NCBI GenBank assembly: GCA_963792915.1
Contig: CAWBYD010000003.1
Location: 372,001 to 436,000 of the forward strand
Length of the DNA: 64,000 nt
Origin: Solirubrobacter sp963792915
GTDB lineage: Bacteria > Actinomycetota > Thermoleophilia > Solirubrobacterales > Solirubrobacteraceae
Direction of reading: 5' to 3'
Position numbers and translations under genes: made by a program. This document shows, one piece after another, positions 32,976 through 41,113 of the stretch. Every line of letters starts with the position of its first letter. The stretch's first letter is position 1. Under the pieces are notes generated by a model. It made no database searches. It had not been told where the DNA came from and saw nothing but the letters and a program-made list of their open reading frames with translations.

Positions 32976-33739
32976 GCACGCCACATGAGCAGGCGCAGGC
33001 GCTGCGCCAGGCGCACGCGGCGCCGGAGCCGCTGGTCTTGGTCAATGCCTGGGACGCCGCAAGCGCGCGCGTCGTCGCCGCCACCCCGGGCTGCCGCGCG
33101 ATCGCCACCGCCAGCTGGTCGATCGCCGCCGCGCACGGGCTTCCCGACGGGGAGACCCTGACGCTCGACGCCATGCTGAGAGCGGTCAACGTGATCGCCC
33201 GCGCCGTCGAGCTCCCGGTCACCGCCGACCTCGAGCGCGGCTACGGCGACGCCGGTGCAACGGTGGCCGCCGCGGTCGAGGCCGGCGCGGTCGGCTGCAA
33301 CCTCGAGGACGGCGACCCCGACGGCACGCTGACGCCCGCGGACGACCACGCCGCGCGCGTCGCCGCGGCACGCGCCTCGACCGACGTCCCGGTGGTCATC
33401 AACGCCCGCACCGACGCGTTCCTCAAGGGCATCGAGGACCCGCTCGACACCGCGGTCGAGCGCGGCAAGGCCTACCTGGCGGCCGGCGCGGACTGCATCT
33501 TCGTGCCCGGCGTGCGCGACGCGGAGACGCTGCAGGCGCTCGTCCGGCGCATCCGCGGCCCGGTCAGCATCCTGGGCGGCCCGGGAACGCCGCCGCTCGC
33601 CGAGCTCGCCCGCATCGGCATCGCGCGCGTGAGCTACGGGCCGGGGCCGATGGGCGTGGCGATGGCCGCGCTCCGCGACGCCGCCGCGACGTTGATCCGG
33701 GGCGGCGACCCGCCCCCCGAGCTGAGCTTCCGGCCCTAG
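32972..33739 (+). CDS. Isocitrate lyase/PEP mutase superfamily protein
   Basis: 255 residues. A TIM barrel with VLVNAWDAASARVV, TASWSIAAAHGLPDGETL, VTADLERGYGD and VVINARTDAFL. These strips, with the metal-binding Asp/Glu pair (DLE, NLEDG), place it in the family of oxaloacetate- or methylisocitrate-type lyases often annotated PEP mutase. The flexible K(K/R)CG active loop of true isocitrate lyase is not seen. The reaction remains open. Confidence 0.85.
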   Translation: MSTPHEQAQALRQAHAAPEPLVLVNAWDAASARVVAATPGCRAIATASWSIAAAHGLPDGETLTLDAMLRAVNVIARAVELPVTADLERGYGDAGATVAAAVEAGAVGCNLEDGDPDGTLTPADDHAARVAAARASTDVPVVINARTDAFLKGIEDPLDTAVERGKAYLAAGADCIFVPGVRDAETLQALVRRIRGPVSILGGPGTPPLAELARIGIARVSYGPGPMGVAMAALRDAAATLIRGGDPPPELSFRP

Positions 33740-34293
33740 AGACCGGTGATGATGACGGCGCGCGTGACCGGAGCGCCGATCCGGCGCAGCCGGTGCGGGA
33801 TCGACCCGTCGAACCGCAGCGCGTCGCCCTCGTCGAGCGCGTGCACCGTGCCGTCGAGGTCGACTTCGACCGCGCCGCGGGCGACGTAGACCACCACCTC
33901 GCCGGCGTGGCTCTCGGGCTCCGCCGGCCAGCGGCGGCTGCCGTTGCTCCATTCGCGCACCACCGTCCCGTGGTCGCTCGAGAGCCGGCGCACCGTCGCG
34001 TCCGGCTCCGTGACGGCCGCGTCGCCGTCGGCGCGGCGCAGGACGGTGACGACGCCGGAGCGCGGCGGCGCCCACAGCTGCGCCACCGGCACGTCGAGCG
34101 CGGCGGCGATCCGCTCCACCGAGGCGACGCTCGGCCGCGCGAGCCCGCGCTCGACCTGGCTGAGGAACGGGTGCGAGAGGCCGGCCAAGCGCCCGAGCGC
34201 CTTGAGCGTCAGCCCGCGTTCATGGCGCAGCGAGCGCACTCGCGCACCCAGGTCTGTCTCGCGACCGTTGCTATAAGTCTGACCACTAAACAC
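33736..34293 (-). CDS. XRE-family regulator with cupin domain
   Basis: 185 residues, GTG start. Helix-turn-helix LGARVRSLRHERGLTLKALGRLAGLSHPFLSQVERGLARPSVASVERIAAAL, then a C-terminal cupin (EVVVYVARGAVEVDLDGTVHALDEGDALRFDGSIPHRLRRIG). Such XRE-cupin regulators sense small ligands and control oxidative or amino-acid pathways. It converges with the PEP-mutase-like gene (stops overlap). An AGTCTG...CAGACT inverted repeat over its start region could be an autoregulatory site. Confidence 0.88.
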   Translation of the reverse strand: MFSGQTYSNGRETDLGARVRSLRHERGLTLKALGRLAGLSHPFLSQVERGLARPSVASVERIAAALDVPVAQLWAPPRSGVVTVLRRADGDAAVTEPDATVRRLSSDHGTVVREWSNGSRRWPAEPESHAGEVVVYVARGAVEVDLDGTVHALDEGDALRFDGSIPHRLRRIGAPVTRAVIITGL

Positions 34294-34357
34294 CGTCTTC
34301 CAGACTAACGTGCGAAGACGATCGAACTGTCAGACCCCCATCGCTCTGGGCGTTGGA

Positions 34358-34372
34358 GGGGCCTGTGGCCCC
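34358..34372. terminator. Small hairpin upstream of XRE-cupin gene
   Basis: GGGGCC, loop TGT, GGCCCC, followed by CGGC. It stands in the 132-base space between the XRE-cupin start and the end of the ABC ATPase gene, so it may end that gene's transcript. The stem is only 6 bp. Confidence 0.35.
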
Positions 34373-34425
34373 GGCGCTCGGCCAGGGCTGAACGTCCAGA
34401 TGGTCCGTTTTCCGACCGCCGGACG

Positions 34426-35136
34426 TCAGGCGGCTACGAACGCGGCATGGGGCGCCGCCCCGCCGCCGAGCGCGCGCAGCGCGAGCGCCTCGACACTGCC
34501 CGAGTAGCGGACCCGCCCGGCCGCGAGCAGGGTCACGTCGCGGGCCAGGCCCTGGAGGTCGTCGAGCCGGCGCGTCGACCACACGGCGGCGCCGCCGCGC
34601 AGCGCGTGCTTGCGCACGAGCGACTGGACCGCGGCCGTGGTCGCCGGATCCAGCCCCGTGCGCTCCTCGACGAGCAGCACGGCGGGCGAACTCATGAGCG
34701 CGCGCGCGAGCGCGAGGCGCTGGAGCTGCGCCGGCGCGAACTCGCCGACGGCGCGATGGCCGATCGCGTCGAGCCCGGCCTCCTCGAGCAGGGTCCGCGC
34801 CCGCTCGACGCAATCGCGCGCCGGTAGGCCGCGCAACCGCCCGGCGAACACGAGGTTCTCGAACGCCGAGATGCGCTGGGACTGCGCCTTCTCGTCGGCG
34901 ATCACGAGCTCCACGCGGCCGAGTACGCGGACCTCGCCGCGAGTGGGCGGCAGCACGCCCGCGAGCACGCGCAGCAGGGTCGTCTTCCCGGCCCCGGCGG
35001 GGCCGAGTACGCCGAGGATCTCACCCGCCCCAACGCAAAGATCGACGCCGGCAAGCACCGACCGCGGCCCGAAGCCGCGTTCCAGCTCTCGTACCTGGAT
35101 GACCGGACCCACGAGTCGCCTCATGGCCACGATCAT
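34426..35136 (-). CDS. ABC transporter ATP-binding protein with degenerate signature
   Basis: 236 residues. Walker A is LGPAGAGKTTLLRVLAG, and the Walker B strand reads PAVLLVEERTGLDPAT (V-E-E-R instead of D-E-P). The LSGGQ signature is replaced by FAPAQLQRLALARAL, and the switch His appears as WSTRRLDD. This weakens the case for normal ATPase cycling. It may be a divergent exporter subunit or a non-transport ABC protein. No permease gene is adjacent. The start at 35136 or 35124 is uncertain. Confidence 0.7.
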   Translation of the reverse strand: MIVAMRRLVGPVIQVRELERGFGPRSVLAGVDLCVGAGEILGVLGPAGAGKTTLLRVLAGVLPPTRGEVRVLGRVELVIADEKAQSQRISAFENLVFAGRLRGLPARDCVERARTLLEEAGLDAIGHRAVGEFAPAQLQRLALARALMSSPAVLLVEERTGLDPATTAAVQSLVRKHALRGGAAVWSTRRLDDLQGLARDVTLLAAGRVRYSGSVEALALRALGGGAAPHAAFVAA

Positions 35137-35194
35137 CTGCCCGTCCGACCCGGGCCGCCCTGGACCAAGGTCGAGGTCGCTAGCGTGCCGACGA

Positions 35195-36397
35195 ATGGTT
35201 GATGAGGACGCGCTCGCGCGCGACGCTTCGGCGCTCGTCCAGGTCCCCAGCGTCACCGGCGACGAGCGCGCCGCGCTCGAGCGTGTCGGCGAGCTCGCGG
35301 ACGCCCTGGGGCTCGCCGCGGAGCTGCGCCGGCACGACCTGGCCGCGCTGCGCGCGCTGCCGGGGCACCCCGGGGAGGAGGCGCCGCGGACCGAGCTGTG
35401 GGGGCTCACGGTGACGCTCCCGGGCACGGCCGCCGGGCGCCTGTGCCTGAACGGGCACGTCGACGTCGTCGGTCCCGGCAGCGAGCGGTGGCGGCACGGT
35501 GCATGGTCGGGCGCGCTGGCCGGCGGCCGCCTCCACGGCCGCGGCGCCGTCGACATGAAGGGCGCGGTGGTCGCCGCGCTGCACGCGGTCGCGGCACTGC
35601 GCGCGGCGCCGGCGCCGACCGTCGTGCTGCAGGCCGTCGCATCCGAGGAGGACGGCGGCCTCGGGACGTTTGCCGCGCTCGAGCGCGACAGCGCGTTCGA
35701 CGCCGCGCTGCTGCCCGAGCCGACGGAGCTCGCGGTCGTGTGCGCGCAGGCCGGCGCGCTGACGTTTCGCGGCGTGGTCACCGGACGCGCGGCGCACGCG
35801 GCCGACCGTCTCTCGGGCTGCTCGGCGATCGACCGCTACGTGCGCGTGCACGCAGCGCTGGCCGAGCACGAGCGCGCGATCAACGCGCACGTCGCTCACC
35901 CGCTGATGCGCCGGCTGCGGCTGCCGTACCCGCTGGCGGTCGGGCGCGTGGCCGGCGGGACGTGGTCGAGCCAGGTGCCCGACCGGCTCGAGTTCGAAGG
36001 CCGGCTCGGCGTGCCGGTCGGCGGCGATCTGCAGGCCGCGCGCGACGCGCTGCAGGCGGTCGTCGACCGCGCGCTCGCCGATGGTGAGCCCCCGTGCCGG
36101 CTGACGTGGGAGGGCGGCGCGTTCGCGCCGGGCGAGACCGCGGCCGGCCATCCGTGGGTACGGACCGTCCAGGCCGCGCTGAGCGCCGAGCTCGGGCGGC
36201 CGGCGCCGCTCGTCGGCGTGCCCTACGGCGCGGACATGCGCCAGTTCACGGCCCGCGGCATCCCGTGCGTGATGGCGGGCACGCGCGGCCTGAACCTCGC
36301 GCACGCCGTCGACGAGTCGGTGGCGATCGGCGAGCTCGCGCTCGTGGCGCGCACGATCGTGCGCGCGCTGACGGCGTGGAGCGCCGCGCGAGCGTGA
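35195..36397 (+). CDS. M20-family peptidase/deacylase (ArgE/DapE-like)
   Basis: 400 residues. Metal ligands in LCLNGHVDVVGPGSERWRHGAWSG, the Asp in GRGAVDMKGAVVAAL, Glu-Glu in VASEEDGGLGTF and His in LNLAHAVDESVAIGEL fit the co-catalytic zinc M20 family, with the dimerisation domain in the middle (FRGVVTGRAAHAADRLSGCSAIDRY). The family covers acetylornithine deacetylase and succinyl-diaminopimelate desuccinylase, but the gene is not beside arginine or lysine genes, so the substrate is open. Confidence 0.88.
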   Translation: MVDEDALARDASALVQVPSVTGDERAALERVGELADALGLAAELRRHDLAALRALPGHPGEEAPRTELWGLTVTLPGTAAGRLCLNGHVDVVGPGSERWRHGAWSGALAGGRLHGRGAVDMKGAVVAALHAVAALRAAPAPTVVLQAVASEEDGGLGTFAALERDSAFDAALLPEPTELAVVCAQAGALTFRGVVTGRAAHAADRLSGCSAIDRYVRVHAALAEHERAINAHVAHPLMRRLRLPYPLAVGRVAGGTWSSQVPDRLEFEGRLGVPVGGDLQAARDALQAVVDRALADGEPPCRLTWEGGAFAPGETAAGHPWVRTVQAALSAELGRPAPLVGVPYGADMRQFTARGIPCVMAGTRGLNLAHAVDESVAIGELALVARTIVRALTAWSAARA

Positions 36398-36413
36398 GTC
36401 GCGGTGACGGCGC

Positions 36414-37586
36414 TCACGCCCGCTGCGCGGCGGCGCCGAGCGTGGAGCGGCGGGCGGCGACGAACGCCGCGGCAGCCGCGGTCGACGTCGCCGCGAGCGC
36501 GAACACGGCGCCGGCGCCCGCGTGCTGCGCGAGCGCTCCGCCGAGGCCGGAGCCGGCGGCCAGCCCGCCCGCGAGGCCGGTCGTGAGCCACGTGAACGCC
36601 TCCGTCACCGTGCCCTCGCGGGCGACGCCGTCGACCAGGCCGTAGGCGAGCCCGAACGCGGGCGCGATCGCCGCTCCCGCCAGCACGAGCAGCGCTGCGA
36701 GCGCGAGCAGCCCGACCGGCGCGGTCAGCAGCATGTGGCCGGCGCCGAGCGCTCCGAGCAGCACGCACAGCCGGCGCACGCGGTCGCGCGGCGCCCCCTG
36801 GCGCGCCGCGGCCAGCCCGCCGAGCAGCGAGCCGAGCCCCCAGACGCCGAGCAGGAGCCCGGCCGCGCCCGGATGGCCGGCCTGCGCGCTCGCGGCGGGC
36901 ACGGCGACCTCGACGGCCCCGAACGTCGCCCCGATCAGCACGAACGCCAGCAGGAGCGTGCGCACGCCCGCCGACCGCAGCGCGCCGTGCGAGCCGCCCG
37001 CCGCAGCGGACGGCCGCCACGCGCGCGACGCCGGCGCGCTCGCGAACACCAGCGTCCCGCCGAGCAGCAGCACGGCGGCGGCCACCGCCGACGCCGCCGT
37101 CGACCACGCACCGATCGCGCCGGCGATCAGCACCGGTCCCGCGATATAGGCGATCTCGAGCACCGCCGACTCGAACGCGAACGCCGCGTGCGCGCGCTCG
37201 CCCAGCAGTGACGGCCAGACGGTCCGCAGGCACGGTCCGAGCGGCGGCATCGCGGCGCCGGCCAGCACGGCGCACGGCAGGATCGCGACGAGCCCCGAGC
37301 CGTGCGGCAGCGCCGCGAAGGCGAGCAGCGCGGCGGCGCAGCCGAGCGCGCTCGCGACCAGCACCGCGGGCTGGCCGCGCCGGTCCACGAGCCGTCCCAG
37401 CACGGGCGCGACCGCGGCCCAGGCCAGCGCCTGGGCGCCTGACGCCAGTCCCGCGGCCGCGAACGAGCCCGTCAGGTCGCGCGTGCGCAGCACGAACACC
37501 AGGCCGAGCGCCGAGGCGGGCGCGCGGCCGACCATCGAGGCGATGAAGAGGCGCGCGGAGCCGGGGACACGCAGGACGTCGAACAC
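36414..37586 (-). CDS. Major facilitator superfamily transporter
   Basis: 390 residues with about 12 hydrophobic segments. The first half carries the MFS strip VLGRLVDRRGQPAVLVAS between helices 2 and 3. The pattern resembles the YbjJ/NepI-like drug or metabolite exporters, without a specific match. GTG start at 37586. It is divergent from an ArsR-type regulator (68 bases apart), which may control it. Confidence 0.85.
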   Translation of the reverse strand: MFDVLRVPGSARLFIASMVGRAPASALGLVFVLRTRDLTGSFAAAGLASGAQALAWAAVAPVLGRLVDRRGQPAVLVASALGCAAALLAFAALPHGSGLVAILPCAVLAGAAMPPLGPCLRTVWPSLLGERAHAAFAFESAVLEIAYIAGPVLIAGAIGAWSTAASAVAAAVLLLGGTLVFASAPASRAWRPSAAAGGSHGALRSAGVRTLLLAFVLIGATFGAVEVAVPAASAQAGHPGAAGLLLGVWGLGSLLGGLAAARQGAPRDRVRRLCVLLGALGAGHMLLTAPVGLLALAALLVLAGAAIAPAFGLAYGLVDGVAREGTVTEAFTWLTTGLAGGLAAGSGLGGALAQHAGAGAVFALAATSTAAAAAFVAARRSTLGAAAQRA

Positions 37587-37654
37587 GCTCCACAGCCTGC
37601 GCGGCCGCCCTCGACGCGTCGAAGGATTCGGGCAGGCCCGAATACACTCGCCGC

Positions 37655-38596
37655 GTGATCACGTATCGCTTCGGCCCCGAGGACCTCGGCCGCGTGCGCT
37701 TTGCGATCTCGCCGCTGTTCGACCTGGTCGCGAGCTACGAGGTGCTGCGCGAGCCGGCCGCGCACCCCCTGCACGAGCCGTGGGCGCACGCCGCTCGCGA
37801 GCACACGCGCGACCTGGACCTGACGCTGCTCGACACCGTCGTGCCCGACCGCAGGTACAAGCCCGACTTCGCGGCCCCGCCACCCGTGCGGCCCGTCGCC
37901 GGCCTCGAGGCCGAGCTCGCGCGCGTCGCCGCGACGCCGCGCGACCAGGTCGCGCGCGAGCTCCGCTGGGCCTACCCGCGCGAGCTGCCGCCGGCCGCCA
38001 AGTCGCTGATCGACGGCGGCCTGGACCCGCTGATCGCCGTGATGCGCGCGTACTGGCGCCGGGCGCTCGCCCCGCACTGGCCCGCGGTGAAGGCGACGCT
38101 GCAGGCAGACGTCGCCACCCGCGCCGCGCAGCTCGCCGCCGGCGGCCCGCTCGCCGCGCTCGGCGACCTGCATCCCGACATCGCCTACCGGCGCGGCGGG
38201 CTCGAGGTGCAGCGCGTCTGGGAGCAGACCGTCGAGCTCGGCGGCCGCGGCCTCCTGCTCGTGCCGTCGGCGTTCGCGTGGCCGCGGCTGTGGACGATGA
38301 TCGACCCGCCCTGGCAGCCCGCGATCGTCTATCCCGCCCGCGGCGCCGCGCTGCTGTGGGCGCCGCCGGAGCGCGACGACGAGGCGCTCGCCGCGCTGCT
38401 CGGCCGCCGCCGCGCGCGGCTGCTGCGCGAGCTTCCGGCGACCACGCAGGAGCTCGCCCAGCGGCTCGAGGCCAGCGCCGCCGGCGTCTCCGAGCACCTC
38501 GGGGTGCTGCGCAACGCCGGCCTCGTCGAAGGACGGCGCGAGGGCCGCGCCGTCCGCTACGTCCGCACCGCCCGCGGCGACGCGCTGCTCAGCTGA
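37655..38596 (+). CDS. ArsR-type regulator with DUF5937 domain
   Basis: 313 residues, GTG start. The N-terminal 230 residues match the DUF5937 type seen in actinobacterial ArsR proteins (ITYRFGPEDLGRVRFAISPLFDLVASYEVLREP), and the C-terminal 70 residues are a winged helix (TTQELAQRLEASAAGVSEHLGVLRNAGLVEGRREGRAVRYVRT). Metal-binding Cys residues are absent, so this is not a metal sensor of the classical kind. Its end overlaps the end of pepF by 8 bases. Confidence 0.85.
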   Translation: MITYRFGPEDLGRVRFAISPLFDLVASYEVLREPAAHPLHEPWAHAAREHTRDLDLTLLDTVVPDRRYKPDFAAPPPVRPVAGLEAELARVAATPRDQVARELRWAYPRELPPAAKSLIDGGLDPLIAVMRAYWRRALAPHWPAVKATLQADVATRAAQLAAGGPLAALGDLHPDIAYRRGGLEVQRVWEQTVELGGRGLLLVPSAFAWPRLWTMIDPPWQPAIVYPARGAALLWAPPERDDEALAALLGRRRARLLRELPATTQELAQRLEASAAGVSEHLGVLRNAGLVEGRREGRAVRYVRTARGDALLS

Positions 38597-40412
38597 GCCG
38601 GCCGGCCTCGCGCGCCGCGTCCTCGGCGGCGTCGAGCTTGCGCTCCACGAGGTCCAGCCCCTTGCCCCAGAAGCCCGGGTCGGCGAGGTCGACGCCGACC
38701 AGCGCGCCGAGGTCCTCCGGCGACTTGGACCCGCCCGCCTCCAGCAGCGAGAGATACGACGGCACGAAGTCCGCGCCGCGCTCCTCGAACTGCCCGTACA
38801 GCGCGAGCGCCAGCAGGTGCCCGTAGGCGTACGCGTAGACGTAGCCCGGCGACGCGATGAAGTGGGGGACGTAGGACCACCACGAGCGGTAGCCCTCGGT
38901 GACCTCGACGGCGTCGCCCAGCAGCTCCTCCTGGGACTCCGCCCACAGCACGCCGAAGCGGTCCACGGACAGCTCGCCCTCGTCGCGCCGCGCGGTGTGC
39001 ACCAGGTGCTCGAAGCGGTTCATCGCGACCTGCCGGAAGACGGTCGCGATCGAGCCCTCGATCGACTCGGCCAGCAGCGCGAGCCGCGACTCGGGCGACG
39101 GCGCCGCCTCGACCAGGCGCCCGAACGTGAGGTTCTCGCCGAACACCGAAGCGGTCTCGGCGAGCGTCAGCGGCGTCGCCATGTGGAACACGCCCTGGCG
39201 CGAGCCGAGCGCCGCATGGACGCCGTGCCCGAGCTCGTGGGCCAGTGTCAGCACGTCGCGCCGCAGGTAGGTGTAGTTGAGCAGCACGTACGGGTGCACC
39301 GACGGCACGCCGTAGGAGCAGAACGCGCCGCCGCGCTTGCCCGGGCGCACGGGCCCATCGATCCAGCGCTCGTCGAAGAACCGCTGCACGAGCGCGCCGA
39401 GCTCGTCCGAGAACGCGCTGTAGGCGTCGAGCACGAGCGCCTTGGCCTCCGGCCACTCGACGCGCTCGGTCTCTGTCGTCACGGCCGCCATGCGGTCGTA
39501 GTCCGCGAGCCGCTCGATGCCCAACATCTGCGCCTTCAGCCGGTACCAGCGGCGCGGCAGCTCATAGCGCGCACGCACGGCCTCGATCAGCGCCTGCACC
39601 GACTCGTCGGAGGCCTCGTTGGCGAGGTTGCGTGCGGCCAGCCAGTTGGGATAGCTGCGCAGCCGGTCGTCGACCATCTTGTCCGCCAGCAGCGTGTTGA
39701 ACGTGAACGCGCGCGTCCGCAGGCCCTCCGCGAGCGCCGCGGTGACGCGCTCGGCACTGTCGCGCCGCACGTCGCGGTCGGGGTTGTAGAGCCGCGCCAG
39801 CGCGACCTCGAGCGGCGCCCGGTCGCCCTCGCCGAGGTCGACCGCGATCGCCGCCGTCTGCTCCTCGAACAGCCGCACCCACGCGTTGCGGCCCGACAGC
39901 GCCTTCTCGGTGAGGATCCGCTCCTCGGGCTCGCTCAGCAGGTGCGGCCGGTAGCGGCGCGCGGTCTCCAGATGGTGGTGGGCGAAGTCCAGCCCGGGCG
40001 TGGCGAGCAACTCCGCCGCGCGGTCGTCGTCCAGCGTGGCCCACTCGAGGTGGAAGAACAGCAGTGCGGTCTCGATCGCCGTGCCCTGTTCCTCCACGCG
40101 CTGCAGCAGCGCGCCGATGGCGGGATCGGCGGTGTCGATCGAGAACGACAGGTGCGCGTAGGTGCCGGCGCGGCCGGCGAGCTCCTCGATCTCCGCGAGC
40201 TCCCGCATCGCCGCGATCAGCCCGTTCCCGTCGAGCTCCGCGACCTTGCCCGCATAGGCGGACGCGAACGCCTGCGCCTGCGTGAGCGCCTGCGCGAGCA
40301 GCGCGTCGACCGCGGCCCGTGGATCGTCTCCCGCGCCGTCGAGGAGGTGCGACAGGTCCCAGCTGACCTCGCGCAGTTCAGGATCGTCGGTCACGGCTTC
40401 GGGGGCGCTCAT
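38589..40412 (-). CDS. pepF: Oligoendopeptidase, M3 family (PepF)
   Basis: 607 residues. The zinc motif HELGH at 392-396, with the third ligand Glu in the following helix (ETASVFGENL), matches M3B oligoendopeptidase F. Other family strips are SDELGALVQRFFDERWID and RPGKRGGAFCSYGVPSVHPYVLLNYT. The enzyme cuts short peptides in the cytoplasm. ATG at 40412. It shows no operon partner. Confidence 0.93.
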   Translation of the reverse strand: MSAPEAVTDDPELREVSWDLSHLLDGAGDDPRAAVDALLAQALTQAQAFASAYAGKVAELDGNGLIAAMRELAEIEELAGRAGTYAHLSFSIDTADPAIGALLQRVEEQGTAIETALLFFHLEWATLDDDRAAELLATPGLDFAHHHLETARRYRPHLLSEPEERILTEKALSGRNAWVRLFEEQTAAIAVDLGEGDRAPLEVALARLYNPDRDVRRDSAERVTAALAEGLRTRAFTFNTLLADKMVDDRLRSYPNWLAARNLANEASDESVQALIEAVRARYELPRRWYRLKAQMLGIERLADYDRMAAVTTETERVEWPEAKALVLDAYSAFSDELGALVQRFFDERWIDGPVRPGKRGGAFCSYGVPSVHPYVLLNYTYLRRDVLTLAHELGHGVHAALGSRQGVFHMATPLTLAETASVFGENLTFGRLVEAAPSPESRLALLAESIEGSIATVFRQVAMNRFEHLVHTARRDEGELSVDRFGVLWAESQEELLGDAVEVTEGYRSWWSYVPHFIASPGYVYAYAYGHLLALALYGQFEERGADFVPSYLSLLEAGGSKSPEDLGALVGVDLADPGFWGKGLDLVERKLDAAEDAAREAGRLS

Positions 40413-40422
40413 CCCCCTTAGG

Positions 40423-41016
40423 CTAGGACGGGAGCTGGCCGCCCGCGCTCTCGGCGCGGATCCCGTCGATCACGATCGCCATGTGGCGGCGCCAGGCGTC
40501 CGGGATGTGATGGTGCTTGACGGTCGCGGCGCCGATGCCGCACATCAGCATCGGGATGTCGTCGAGCACGAGGTCGGCGCGCAGCTTGCCCGCCGCCTGC
40601 GCGGCGCGCATCATCGTGCCCATCGCGTCGATCAGCTGCCGCTGGACCTCCGTGCCGGCCACGATCGGCCCCGGGATCGCGGCCATCACCTCCGACAGCG
40701 CGCGGTCGCCCGCGAGGATCTCGGCGCTCACCCACAGCGTGCGCTGGAACCCCTCCCAGGGATCGGGGTCGTTGACGGCCTCCTTGGCGAGCGCGGTGAT
40801 GCGCTCGAACGCCTCCAGGGCCAGCGCCTCGATCAGCGCCTCCTTGGTGGGGAAGTGGCGGTAGACGGTGCCGACGCCGACCTCCGCGCGGCGCGCGACG
40901 TCGTCCATCTGCGCGTCGCGTCCCTGCTCGGCGAACGTCGCCCGCGCGGCGTCCAGGACGCGCTCGCGATTGCGCCGGGCGTCGGCGCGGAGCGGGCGGT
41001 GCGCAACGTTCGTCAC
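40423..41016 (-). CDS. TetR-family regulator of the adjacent efflux gene
   Basis: 197 residues, GTG start. Helix-turn-helix RNRERVLDAARATFAEQGRDAQMDDVARRAEVGVGTVYRHFPTKEALIEAL; the C-terminal part (GTMMRAAQAAGKLRADLVLDDIPMLMCGIGAATVKH) resembles TetR_C_33-type drug-sensing domains. It is divergent from a DHA2 efflux pump with an operator over the shared promoter. Classical TetR/efflux pair. Confidence 0.9.
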   Translation of the reverse strand: MTNVAHRPLRADARRNRERVLDAARATFAEQGRDAQMDDVARRAEVGVGTVYRHFPTKEALIEALALEAFERITALAKEAVNDPDPWEGFQRTLWVSAEILAGDRALSEVMAAIPGPIVAGTEVQRQLIDAMGTMMRAAQAAGKLRADLVLDDIPMLMCGIGAATVKHHHIPDAWRRHMAIVIDGIRAESAGGQLPS

Positions 41017-41033
41017 ACCTCGAACTCTAGGGC

Positions 41034-41063
41034 TTGACAAGCGGAACGTCAATTCCGTATCGT
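41034..41063 (+). promoter_or_regulatory. Efflux promoter with TetR operator
   Basis: TTGACA (41034-41039), 18 bases, TATCGT (41058-41063): a good sigma-70-type promoter for the efflux gene, rare in this GC-rich window. The inverted repeat CGGAA-CGTCAA-TTCCG (41042-41057) fills the space between -35 and -10 and would block transcription when bound by the divergent TetR protein. Confidence 0.75.
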
Positions 41064-41113
41064 TCTTTTTGAAACCGGAACTCCCCTTCCACTTCCTCCC
41101 CAGGAGCACCGCT

